From: Pseudoalteromonas viridis
Lineage (GTDB): Bacteria; Pseudomonadota; Gammaproteobacteria; Enterobacterales; Alteromonadaceae
Direction of reading: 5' to 3'
DNA length: 64,000 bases
Assembly (NCBI RefSeq): GCF_017742995.1
Contig: NZ_CP072425.1
Span: 1,178,001-1,242,000, forward strand
Shown here: piece by piece, positions 46,461 to 54,232 of the stretch
How the letters are laid out: the number at the start of each line of letters is the position of its first letter
How positions within the stretch are numbered: the first letter of the stretch is position 1
Position numbers and translations under genes: made by a program
The notes under the pieces: generated by a model
What the model was told of the DNA's origin: nothing
Database searches by the model: none
Seen by the model: only the letters and a program-made list of their open reading frames with translations

Positions 46461-46487
46461 GTGCCTGGACCATGTGGCCCCAGGCAC
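46461..46487. terminator. Stem-loop after the S8 protease gene
   Basis: GTGCCTGG and CCAGGCAC form an 8-bp stem just beyond the protease stop. There is no T run on the minus strand, so it may be a weak terminator or an RNA-stability element. Confidence 0.4.
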
Positions 46488-46489
46488 AA

Positions 46490-47143
46490 TTAACTGGCAA
46501 GCACTTGCCAGGTGTCGTTCAGGCTATAGCATTTTCCCTGGACTCGACTGTTTGCGATCCGCGCAGCCAGAATAGGCGCTGAAAAGCTGTTGCCATCCAG
46601 AGAGACTTTTTGCTTGCCCAGCTGGGTAATAATACCATGCCCATTCATACCAAGAATTTTATGGTCATCATCTAGGATCTTGTACTTACCCAGTTTTAAA
46701 CCGTCAAGCTGGTCTACCCCAATGGTTGTATCACAGTCTGCAGGGTAAGCACTTTCGCCAGGAAAGTCATTGTGTCTGCTCGCAATGATCACAACCCCTT
46801 TGTCCTGAAGTTCCGTGAGCAAGTTTTCGATTTCTGGTATTGGTGCTTGGTTTCTGTAGCATAAGCTCAAACAAATCACATCAATGTCATCCTGACCTAA
46901 ACACCATTTTAAGCCGCGATAGAGATCCAGGCCATTCGCATTACCATTAGGACCCATGATCCCAACATGCTGAATTTTGGCGTCAGGACACACAGTGCCA
47001 ATGATATTGATCACCAATGCAGCATGCTGACCCGGCGTCTGTGCCTTCTCTGAAACCAGTACACTGCTCAGGTTGTCGGTATTTATCGTTAGATGGGCAA
47101 GATCAATGCCCGTATCCAGTACGGCGATTTTAGGCTGCAACAT
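46490..47143 (-). CDS. Compact S8 (subtilisin-like) serine protease of the repeat-peptide operon
   Basis: 217 residues, far shorter than usual S8 proteases and without signal peptide or prodomain, so probably cytoplasmic. The complete triad is visible: Asp10 in AVLDTGID, His40 in GQHAALV, Ser186 in GNSFSAP, with the oxyanion Asn in SRHNDF. Start supported by AAGGAGGGG; it overlaps the phosphotransferase gene by 14 bases. Small S8 proteases are known as leader or precursor proteases in peptide pathways (LanP, cyanobactin PatA/PatG). Here it may cut the repeat protein (inference). Confidence 0.85.
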   Translation of the reverse strand: MLQPKIAVLDTGIDLAHLTINTDNLSSVLVSEKAQTPGQHAALVINIIGTVCPDAKIQHVGIMGPNGNANGLDLYRGLKWCLGQDDIDVICLSLCYRNQAPIPEIENLLTELQDKGVVIIASRHNDFPGESAYPADCDTTIGVDQLDGLKLGKYKILDDDHKILGMNGHGIITQLGKQKVSLDGNSFSAPILAARIANSRVQGKCYSLNDTWQVLAS

Positions 47144-48422
47144 CCCAAACCCCTCCTTTTATTGCAATCTGTTGACCATTTTTGAGTTTGTTGGTGTGGG
47201 CACATTTGTACACGCTCACACCCAATTCGCGGCAAATGATGGCAGCATGGGCGTGCGAATCACCAACCTGGGTAATAATTCCCTCCACCTCATCCAATAC
47301 TGCAATCAGGTCGTAATCCATTTGATAAGTTACTATCACTTTATTTTGTACCTGTTCTTTAGTAAGACCAGGACGCCATTCAATGACCTCACCTTCTACA
47401 TCACCATGCACTATGGGTACTAAATCCCCACTCAAGGCCACACCGTCATGCGCGTCCTGTACCGCGGTGATCGGCCTGGCCTGCACGATATATACAGAGT
47501 CTCCGTCGACCAACCACTCAAATTCAAAACTGCGCTCTCCATAATGCGCTAACATATGCTGAAATTGCTGGTACAGCTGTGTTCGGTGTTCATTGTTCAG
47601 GCAAGGGGTGGTGTAAAGCGGTTTTGGTACACGCGCTATATGCAAATGGGGCTGATAACGTGTGGCCACGGTCCACTCCTGACCATCCATACTGACAGCA
47701 CTGCCAGCCGAAAGCGTACTGTCGTCTGTACGCATCAGCATAATTTTTTGCAGCTCCAACGTACTCAGGTTCAGCTTGCCATCTTCTTCGCGATATTCAG
47801 ACTGGCAAATACCAAATGTATTAAGCGCTTCACCATTCCCGCGTACCGCTTTGACTGTCAATTGTTCTTTGCCAGACAGTGGATCAACAGCGAAACCAAC
47901 CCCAGCAGAACTAGAGCGCATCATTGGCTGAATTAATAGCCCCATTGAGCTGTCTAGCGTTTTTATCAGATGCTCATGCTTGCTCAGCTTAAGATAGCTC
48001 AGCACATGAGGTTTGAAAGGTGATAACCATACAGATATCAGCGTTTTATAAAACGAGTCAGCATTGCTGATATCGAATGGCAAGCTATCGAACATACCAG
48101 CGAATGACAACTGCGCGCCATCTTCACAAGCTGCAGATGAGCGTACAATACCTGAGCTGGACAGAGACGGAAATTCAGCATGAACTTCCAGCCAAAGTTG
48201 TTTTGCTCGCTTTGGCATAGTGCATTTTTTTTGTAGTGTTTTCGTTGCTGCCAAAAACGCATTTTCGCCAGCCTGAAATGCAGCTTCGATTACCGGTTTC
48301 AGGCCATTCAGCGCAATAAATTCAGCTTGCAGCGCCCCGTCCACAACTTTATACGGTGGTACCTGTATTCCTGCGTCAGACAGCTCCACCATGCTACTGG
48401 CTTTTCCTCCTATATGTTCCAT
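47130..48422 (-). CDS. PEP-synthase-like phosphotransferase (ATP-grasp plus phosphohistidine domain)
   Basis: 430 residues. Residues 1-~320 match the PEP synthase/PPDK ATP-binding domain: GGKASSMVEL near the start, VRSSAACEDGAQLSFAGMF, LIQPMMRSSSAGVGFAVDP and YIVQARPIT. Residues ~345-430 are the swivelling phosphohistidine domain with SHAHAAIICREL; His392 aligns with the catalytic His. The PEP/pyruvate barrel is absent, as in rifampicin phosphotransferase, so the likely reaction is transfer of the beta phosphate of ATP through His to some acceptor. The central helical domain of such enzymes is missing and may be supplied by the upstream gene. Its ATG overlaps the upstream stop (TAATG). Confidence 0.85.
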   Translation of the reverse strand: MEHIGGKASSMVELSDAGIQVPPYKVVDGALQAEFIALNGLKPVIEAAFQAGENAFLAATKTLQKKCTMPKRAKQLWLEVHAEFPSLSSSGIVRSSAACEDGAQLSFAGMFDSLPFDISNADSFYKTLISVWLSPFKPHVLSYLKLSKHEHLIKTLDSSMGLLIQPMMRSSSAGVGFAVDPLSGKEQLTVKAVRGNGEALNTFGICQSEYREEDGKLNLSTLELQKIMLMRTDDSTLSAGSAVSMDGQEWTVATRYQPHLHIARVPKPLYTTPCLNNEHRTQLYQQFQHMLAHYGERSFEFEWLVDGDSVYIVQARPITAVQDAHDGVALSGDLVPIVHGDVEGEVIEWRPGLTKEQVQNKVIVTYQMDYDLIAVLDEVEGIITQVGDSHAHAAIICRELGVSVYKCAHTNKLKNGQQIAIKGGVWDVAA

Positions 48423-49360
48423 TATTGAAACCCCCTTAACTTATTGAGCACTTCATCAAAACTTGTGCTACTTGGATTTAATTGTAAGTACTCCATTAGC
48501 TTGGCAAGTACATGGAGCGCCCTTGCCTGCCAATAGTGGCGCAATTCCTCTGCATCAACAGCAGCGAGTGCCAGAGCCAAAACGTCTGGTTTTGAGACGT
48601 GTTGGTAAGCCCGTGCTCGCAGCTCACGAACACGTGTCTGACGCGCCCATTCTTCCTTTTGCTCTTTAAGATATTTAGTTTGCGTTATCGACGGACCTTC
48701 GTTGCATCCGAGTTGCTGTAAAAAGACATCAATGTCTTTGAGCTTTTCCCAACCAACATTGAGATCAAACCCACGCAAAAAATAAACTCGGTTAATAAAC
48801 TGGTAAATACCGTAGCGCCCGGCACCATGTTTCAAGCCACTGAGTTTAAGCACTTTCAAAAATGGTGAGATAACAGGCTGTGTAAGGAGATCACCGACTT
48901 CCCTGGCAGTCAAATGACCTGCCAACTCGTCACTGAGCTGGTCGTGATAAGTGTTTTGCACATCAACGTACATCGAGAAGAAGTTGGCAGTACTCATTAC
49001 CCGGGACAAGGCATCTCTCAGTGCCGTGACTCGCTCAAAATACTGGCCGACCTGCTGTGTATCCACCGCACGATCCAGCTTCAACACGGCTTTGCTCAGT
49101 AAGCGCCCGTACTGATATATTTTCTCTGGATACCTCAGCGTCAGAAACGCGTCTGCTGCCTGTTCAAAATCTTTGAAAAATACCTCATTGGGCAGCTTGA
49201 TTTGTCCATGCTCAATATCCACATGAGCACGCTTTAATTCATTGTTGATTAGATACTGTGTGCCCAGCAAATACAGGTCATTGTGAATGACTGAGGTATA
49301 GGCATAGAATGCATCTGGTTCAAATACCTTGTGTTTTGGTTCTTGGTATAAATTAATCAT
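48422..49360 (-). CDS. All-helical protein of unknown function, probable partner of the phosphotransferase
   Basis: 312 residues, rich in Leu, Glu, Arg and Gln, with predicted helices throughout and no signal peptide, membrane segment or known motif. It overlaps the PEP-synthase-like gene by one base (TAATG), so they are translated together. In rifampicin-phosphotransferase-type enzymes a mostly helical domain of comparable size lies between the ATP-binding and His domains and binds the substrate. I suggest this protein is that domain encoded separately; the sequence alone does not prove it. Start supported by TAGGAG eight bases upstream. Confidence 0.6.
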   Translation of the reverse strand: MINLYQEPKHKVFEPDAFYAYTSVIHNDLYLLGTQYLINNELKRAHVDIEHGQIKLPNEVFFKDFEQAADAFLTLRYPEKIYQYGRLLSKAVLKLDRAVDTQQVGQYFERVTALRDALSRVMSTANFFSMYVDVQNTYHDQLSDELAGHLTAREVGDLLTQPVISPFLKVLKLSGLKHGAGRYGIYQFINRVYFLRGFDLNVGWEKLKDIDVFLQQLGCNEGPSITQTKYLKEQKEEWARQTRVRELRARAYQHVSKPDVLALALAAVDAEELRHYWQARALHVLAKLMEYLQLNPSSTSFDEVLNKLRGFQ

Positions 49361-49369
49361 AGTTTGCTC

Positions 49370-50146
49370 CTACACTAAGCTCAGGTTGTCGCGCTGCACG
49401 CCTTTGTGCCATAAAGCGGCACAACATACGTAGGTAATCCCTATCCAGACCCACTGCATCAAGAACGCATACCAGAAACTCATTGGTTCAATTTGCGTTA
49501 GATATGCAGCAGAAGTATGTGCCATATGCGGGAACGGGGTCATCGCGAGTACGCCGTTCCAGGCTTCTGGCAGCAGCGACAAGGGAATAATCGCGCCTTT
49601 TGCAAAATCTTGAATAATGTTAAACAGCTGAATGGCACCTCGGTTCATGACGGTAAAGAATGCTGTCAGGCCGACCATGTACCAGAGTAAAAAACACAGC
49701 ACCGCAGACCCCATGCACAGTACAAAAAATCCCAACACACGAGGCACTGTTAATGTGACGTCAGATACCTGCATCACCACCAGCAAGGCCAGAGGCAGTG
49801 CAATCAGAAGGTAAAACATTGCTTGCACACAAAACTTGGCGAATAGCTCATTAATAAGCGGAATGGGCTTCACATAGTTTCTGAAAATGTCGCCTTTGAA
49901 AATTTTCACTTGGACATCAAATGATAACCTGACAAATGGGTACTGTTTCTGACACACAAAGATAATGGCGTAATAAGCAATGATGGCCTGTGTATCAAAT
50001 CCGGTTCCCAGCTCTTCCAGGAATCCCCACAGCAGCACCATCATGCCCAGTTGCAAAGGATATCCAGCCAGCTTAGTAAACGTGTCAAATCTGAATGCCG
50101 TAAATTGGCGAAGCTGTAGCCTAAGTAGGCTAATGAATGAACCCAT
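49370..50146 (-). CDS. ABC-2 type permease (second subunit)
   Basis: 258 residues from the ATG at 50144-50146; GGAGG, overlapping the upstream stop codon, lies 8 bases before it, so I reject the longer frame (to 50269) that runs inside the neighbouring gene. Six membrane helices (for example AMFYLLIALPLALLVVM and VLGFFVLCMGSAVLCFLLW). This is one of the DUF990-like ABC-2 permeases that occur as pairs. It forms a heterodimer with the permease encoded just upstream. Confidence 0.82.
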   Translation of the reverse strand: MGSFISLLRLQLRQFTAFRFDTFTKLAGYPLQLGMMVLLWGFLEELGTGFDTQAIIAYYAIIFVCQKQYPFVRLSFDVQVKIFKGDIFRNYVKPIPLINELFAKFCVQAMFYLLIALPLALLVVMQVSDVTLTVPRVLGFFVLCMGSAVLCFLLWYMVGLTAFFTVMNRGAIQLFNIIQDFAKGAIIPLSLLPEAWNGVLAMTPFPHMAHTSAAYLTQIEPMSFWYAFLMQWVWIGITYVCCAALWHKGVQRDNLSLV

Positions 50147-50150
50147 TGTG

Positions 50151-50927
50151 TTATCCTCCATAGCTATTGTAACGACAGCGACCAAAGTGCCAGAGCGTGG
50201 CAAATAACCCCGCCCAAAGCGCCAGCGAGCAGGCCATAATACCCAGACTGATAGCAACGGCCTGGCCATCCATCTCTTTAATAAACAGCATGGCGTCGGT
50301 TGTTGCTAAACCCAGCGGGGCAATCAGGCCAATCGTCCACTTAACCTTGTTAGAAAAGATCACATGGGGAACCTTATTCAGCAGGTGTAAGTTATCTGCA
50401 ACTTCATCAATGAGCGAAATTCTTCCCAGCCAAAATGCCAGGCAACTGGTTGTCAATTGGATGAAGGCATACACCAATGTCGCAAAAACGACCGTTGTAA
50501 TGGCAACCAGTACACTGGAAATATGAAACACAACGCCCTGCTCATAGGCGGCATAAGCCATAATCAAAACGACTGGAAGTGCCTTAATTAAATTCCATGG
50601 ATGTATGGTTCTGCATAACAAATAGAAAATAGGGTTTACTGGTTGAATTAGTAGTTTGTCGAGCTCACCGGTGACAATATAATCCCAGACCTTGCCAAAC
50701 TGATTAAAAAACGCAATTTCTAATATACATAGCAGCTCAACCATAGCTAGAAAGATATAAATGTCGCCTTGTGTCAAATGACCAAAGCTATCTGTTTTTG
50801 AGAAAATCACCTCCCAAAAAGCTAGGTTGAAAATAATAAATACAGCTGATGCCAACATATCCAAAAACAGTGACATGCGATAATAACTATATCTTTGGAA
50901 ATTAATCCTTAAAAAAGTCAGAAACAT
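50151..50927 (-). CDS. ABC-2 type permease (first subunit)
   Basis: 258 residues, six membrane helices, starting MFLTFLRINFQRYSYYRMSL. The segment GELDKLLIQPVNPIFYLL is characteristic of the DUF990-type ABC-2 permeases. The gene starts 9 bases after the ATPase stop, and the second permease starts 4 bases after its own stop. The equal length of both permeases suggests an ancient duplication. The exported substrate is likely the peptide product (inference). Confidence 0.85.
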   Translation of the reverse strand: MFLTFLRINFQRYSYYRMSLFLDMLASAVFIIFNLAFWEVIFSKTDSFGHLTQGDIYIFLAMVELLCILEIAFFNQFGKVWDYIVTGELDKLLIQPVNPIFYLLCRTIHPWNLIKALPVVLIMAYAAYEQGVVFHISSVLVAITTVVFATLVYAFIQLTTSCLAFWLGRISLIDEVADNLHLLNKVPHVIFSNKVKWTIGLIAPLGLATTDAMLFIKEMDGQAVAISLGIMACSLALWAGLFATLWHFGRCRYNSYGG

Positions 50928-50936
50928 GATTTCACC

Positions 50937-51928
50937 CTACGCGCTTTGCGATACATCACTTAGGTATATAGATGAAAAATCCAGAGACTCTTTTCTCTCA
51001 CAGAAATTAACACCGCTTTTATTACATACCTGGCTGATCAGCGATTGCACCGTGGATTCACCTGTATTCGCTTTAAACTTAAGCTCAAGCTGTTGCTCGC
51101 CTATCCTGTCGGCAGCTAACAGTGCCGGGTGCTGGTTAATTGAATCCAGCAATGACGCCTGCACTTTCGACTCTGTCTTAATTTGATAAGAGACTTTAGT
51201 GGTCAGTTGCTCCAGCTCTGCTTTTTGCAGCACTTTTTGTACTTTCCCTTGTGCCATCACGATAGTGCGATCAGTAAAGTCTCTGACCACCGGCAGATCA
51301 TGAGTTACGATGATCACAGCCTTATCATTGAGAATTCCGCTGTCTTTTAGCAATGCATTAAATTTGTTACGCGTTTCCAGATCCAACCCGACCGTTGGTT
51401 CATCCAGAAAAACAACAGATGGATCATGGATCAAGGCGCTAGCAATCTCACCGCGCATACGTTGCCCAAATGACAAGGTTCTGACGGGTTGATCCTGGAA
51501 GCGGCCAATCTCCAGATAGTCATCCAGCATAGTCAGGCGCTTATGAAACTGGGACTTTGATTGTTTATGGATCCCTGAGTATAAATCTAAGCAATCTTTT
51601 ACTGAGAGATCTGGGTATAAAAAGGATTTTTGCGCAAAAAGTACGCCTGTAAATTCGTATAACTTCTTGCGATTTCTAAATGGATCCAGTCCATTAATTG
51701 AAATACTGCCCTCGGTTGGTTTTATAATACCGGACAGCATTTTCATCATTGTTGACTTTCCGCAACCATTATGGCCTAACAAGCTGACTTTTTCGTTGGC
51801 ACCAATATTAAAGCTTACACTATCAACTATTCTTTTTTTTCTTTCTTTGGGTTGAATAAGTTTTTGATAATACTGCCACTTCGACCAGTAATCTGCATAT
51901 CTTTAGAAACTGTATTAACCTCAATCAT
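50937..51928 (-). CDS. ABC transporter ATPase with a -1 frameshift at an A8 run
   Basis: The continuous frame begins only inside Walker A, but the ATG at 51926-51928 (overlapping the M16 stop, with AGAGGTGG upstream) starts MIEVNTVSKDMQ in another frame. That frame runs to KKEKKE and stops at 51827-51829, just past eight A's (51833-51840). A -1 slip on A-AAA-AAA continues as RIVDSVSFNIGANEK and then GHNGCGKST (Walker A), LSFGQRMRGEIA (signature), VVFLDEPTVGLD (Walker B), giving 330 residues, the expected length for a DUF990-linked ATPase. So either translation slips here, the A run varies between cells, or there is an error or a mutation. Both joined halves match the family. Confidence 0.75.
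51827..51840 (-). other. A8 slippery run and premature stop in the ABC ATPase gene
   Basis: On the minus strand the codons read GAA-AAA-AAA-GAA-TAG. The heptamer A-AAA-AAA is a strong -1 slip site for ribosomes and also prone to polymerase slippage. One slip reads AGA-ATA-GTT and enters the full ATPase frame. Confidence 0.65.
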
Positions 51929-53102
51929 GACCGACCACCTCTAGCTTCTGGTTGAAAAAATTATTTTGAATATCAGTGAAAACAGTATTCAAATTGCCCG
52001 GCTGTAAATACTGATAAAAGTCGGCTTCGTCCATCGAACGATGGAAGTTGACATAATATTGAGAAGCACGCTTAGTCACCTCACTCAGCGTCTCCATAAA
52101 GAGCATTTGCGAGCTCAGACACTTTTTTGCAGCCCAGGGAAGGTACTCATCCAGCAGCGCAGCACCATCTTGAGAGAAGAAACGGGTTACTTCACGCACA
52201 ACTTCATCACAGGATTCAGGCTGGACCTGTGCAAACAACGCAAACTGACCTCGGCCATCAAACAAGTGATAAGAACGGATCAAATTGTAAATGTGACCTT
52301 TTTCAAATCTCAATTTGTGATACAGACTAAGATTCGTTGGCGCATGAAACAGATGATACGCACAAGCCATCATGAGGTAGGTGTTAACATTGCCAGACGG
52401 TAAGTCACAAAAGTAACCTACTAGTCGCTTATCCTCGCTCACCACCAAACGATTCGCTTGCATTGTGGTAACCGTGCCCACCGATTTGTCCTGATACCCT
52501 TGTAGTTGTCTATCCAGTTGTGTGCACGCTAGAATGAGTTGCTCTCGTTCTGAGGTGCTTAAATTACCCGCCACTTCAATATGAATTTTATGGCTGACAT
52601 AGGCTGACTGACAGCGACTGGCAAGCTGATTGTCATCGAGCGCATCAAATGCAGGCCAATTTTCTTGCACACCTTGCGCCCACCCCAACAGAGGCAGCAT
52701 CTTGTTCAAGGCATCTACCGGTTTGCTCAATTCGTTCTTAACAGCCTGCTTTTCCCGTTTGATCATCTCGCTGCTGAACGTGTCTGGATCTTGTGTCGCT
52801 CTCTCGAAGCAATTAATAAAACTGGTCACTTTGGAGGCAGGAAGACGACAGGTATATTGAGCCGACTCCAAATTGGTCTGTGCACTCATATACACATCCG
52901 GTTCATTTGAAAAGCGCGGCTTCATGGCCATATAAACCAAATGTTCCAGTAAGTGGCTTTGTTGATATACCGACTCTTGATACTCCCCTGCTCCCAACAC
53001 ATTGATGCTAATAGATGCGATTGGGTATTGAGGATAGTGCCGATAAGTTAGGCTCAAACCATGCTCGAATTGCCAGTCATTTTTTAGCGAACTAAGATTC
53101 AC
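51921..53102 (-). CDS. M16 family metallopeptidase of the repeat-peptide operon
   Basis: 393 residues from a GTG at 53100-53102, which has GGAGG eight bases upstream; ATG codons at 53123 and 53117 are in frame but lack a ribosome site. The zinc motif HLLEH (HxxEH) is intact at residues ~50-54 with the downstream Glu in AVKNELSKP. Single-domain-pair size, like PqqF-related and subtilosin AlbE/AlbF-type peptidases, which process ribosomal peptides. No signal peptide. Located immediately after the repeat peptide gene and overlapping the ABC ATPase, so a role in cutting the repeat protein is the best guess. Confidence 0.85.
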   Translation of the reverse strand: MNLSSLKNDWQFEHGLSLTYRHYPQYPIASISINVLGAGEYQESVYQQSHLLEHLVYMAMKPRFSNEPDVYMSAQTNLESAQYTCRLPASKVTSFINCFERATQDPDTFSSEMIKREKQAVKNELSKPVDALNKMLPLLGWAQGVQENWPAFDALDDNQLASRCQSAYVSHKIHIEVAGNLSTSEREQLILACTQLDRQLQGYQDKSVGTVTTMQANRLVVSEDKRLVGYFCDLPSGNVNTYLMMACAYHLFHAPTNLSLYHKLRFEKGHIYNLIRSYHLFDGRGQFALFAQVQPESCDEVVREVTRFFSQDGAALLDEYLPWAAKKCLSSQMLFMETLSEVTKRASQYYVNFHRSMDEADFYQYLQPGNLNTVFTDIQNNFFNQKLEVVGHD

Positions 53103-53152
53103 GATTGACCCCTCCATAATCATTTGCTATTTTTTTTTTGAGTCTTAAAGTC

Positions 53153-53186
53153 AATTGGGGTTAATGGTCGAGCATTAACCCCAATT
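53153..53186. terminator. Stem-loop between repeat-peptide and M16 genes (attenuator candidate)
   Basis: AATTGGGGTTAATG, loop GTCGAG, CATTAACCCCAATT: a 14-bp perfect stem. For minus-strand transcripts the stem is followed by GACTTT without a strong U run, so partial termination would leave more precursor than enzyme mRNA; for the plus strand a T5 follows. Confidence 0.65.
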
Positions 53187-53211
53187 TTTGTGCTTTACAC
53201 AGAAGGTGTAA

Positions 53212-54045
53212 TTACAGCGCCAGATTTTCTAGAGCGTCTGTTTCTTCTTCTCGCTCAGCGGTGATGATGATGATTTTTCCTTGCGCATCCACATCCACGC
53301 CTGCTAGCGATTTCAACGCTTCTTCTCGCTCAGCCGTGATGATGATGATTTTTCCTTGCGCATCCACATCCACGCCTGCTAGCGATTTCAACGCTTCTTC
53401 TCGCTCAGCCGTGATGATGATGATTTTTCCTTGCGCATCCACATCCACGCCTGCTAGCGATTTCAACGCTTCTTCTCGCTCAGCCGTGATGATGATGATT
53501 TTTCCTTGCGCATCCACATCCACGCCTGCTAGCGATTTCAACGCTTCTTCTCGCTCAGCCGTGATGATGATGATTTTTCCTTGCGCATCCACATCCACGC
53601 CTGCTAGCGATTTCAACGCTTCCGCTTGTTCAGCCGTGTCGATGATGATGATTTTTCCACCTTGCGCATCCACATCTACGCCAGCTAGCGATTTTAACGC
53701 TTCCGCTTGCTCAGCCGTGTCGATGATGATGATCTTTCCACCTTGTGCTTCCACATCCACACCTGCTAGCGATTTCAACGCTTCTTCTCGCTCAGCCGTG
53801 ATGATGATGATTTTTCCTTGCGCATCCACATCCACGTCAGCAGGCGCTTTAGGGAAAATTGGGTGAATCATTGCAATTTGTGCTTCTACATCCACGCCTG
53901 CTAGCGATTTCAACGCTTCTTCTCGCTCAGCCGTGATGATGATGATTTTTCCTTGCGCATCCACATCCACGTCAGCAGGCGCTTTAGGGAAAATTGGGTG
54001 AATCATTGCAATTTGCGCTTCTACATTTACATTTTCTAGTTTCAT
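53212..54045 (-). CDS. Repeat protein, candidate multi-core peptide precursor
   Basis: 277 residues, with AGGA nine bases before the ATG. After MKLEN it is eleven modules. Each opens with a V(D/N)V(D/E)AQ box; modules 1 and 3 continue IAMIHPIFPKAPAD, and the nine others continue G- or GG-KIIII-(D)-T-A-E and then EALKSLAG (the last ends EETDALENLAL). There is no signal peptide, no Cys, no long leader. The design, identical short segments between a constant box, is that of precursors with many cores each with its own recognition site. The next genes encode two peptidases, a phosphotransferase and exporters. A structural or adhesive repeat protein is the main alternative. Confidence 0.75.
   Translation of the reverse strand: MKLENVNVEAQIAMIHPIFPKAPADVDVDAQGKIIIITAEREEALKSLAGVDVEAQIAMIHPIFPKAPADVDVDAQGKIIIITAEREEALKSLAGVDVEAQGGKIIIIDTAEQAEALKSLAGVDVDAQGGKIIIIDTAEQAEALKSLAGVDVDAQGKIIIITAEREEALKSLAGVDVDAQGKIIIITAEREEALKSLAGVDVDAQGKIIIITAEREEALKSLAGVDVDAQGKIIIITAEREEALKSLAGVDVDAQGKIIIITAEREEETDALENLAL
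53226..54030. repeat. 75/81-bp tandem DNA repeats inside the candidate precursor
   Basis: The TTGCGCATCCACATCCACG core recurs at 53281, 53356, 53431, 53506 and 53581 (75-bp steps), then 53662 and 53743 (81-bp steps) and 53818. Copies in the 75-bp run are nearly identical in DNA, including synonymous positions and the GATGATGATGAT tract that encodes the four Ile. Such homogeneity points to recent duplication or gene conversion, so copy number should vary between strains. Confidence 0.9.
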
Positions 54046-54116
54046 TTTATGAGTCCTAATATTTTATATTTAGTTTTAAGTGGACAGTTCTCCCTGACCA
54101 CGAGACAAATAATGAC

Positions 54117-54145
54117 ATAAAAAATAAAACAGAGAAGCTGTTCAA
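54117..54145 (-). promoter_or_regulatory. Possible sigma70 promoter of the repeat-peptide operon
   Basis: On the minus strand TTGAAC (54140-54145) and TTTTAT (54117-54122) are separated by 17 bases, 71 bases before the ATG, and downstream of the insertion element. Confidence 0.35.
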
Positions 54146-54232
54146 TTTAACAGGTAATACAAATTAAAAAGGGAGATCTCATTTCCACAGGGAAAACAAA
54201 GAAAAAACGGCAAGAAGATTATAGACACAAAA

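Noticed and set aside
50147..50269. N-terminal extension of the second ABC permease
   Set aside because: It lies inside the first permease gene; the ATG at 50146 has GGAGG and gives a protein of normal length.
53261..53866. 201-codon plus-strand open frame across the repeat gene
   Set aside because: It is the antisense reflection of the 75-bp repeats; it has no ribosome site and the minus-strand frame has proper start, ribosome site and operon context.
53226..54030. CRISPR-like array
   Set aside because: The repeats are contiguous 75/81-bp units without unique spacers and encode one continuous protein.
53212..54045. Graspetide (microviridin-like) precursor with ATP-grasp ligase
   Set aside because: The only ATP-grasp-type protein in the operon is PEP-synthase-like, not an RimK-like ligase, and the repeats lack the TxKxPSD-type motif.
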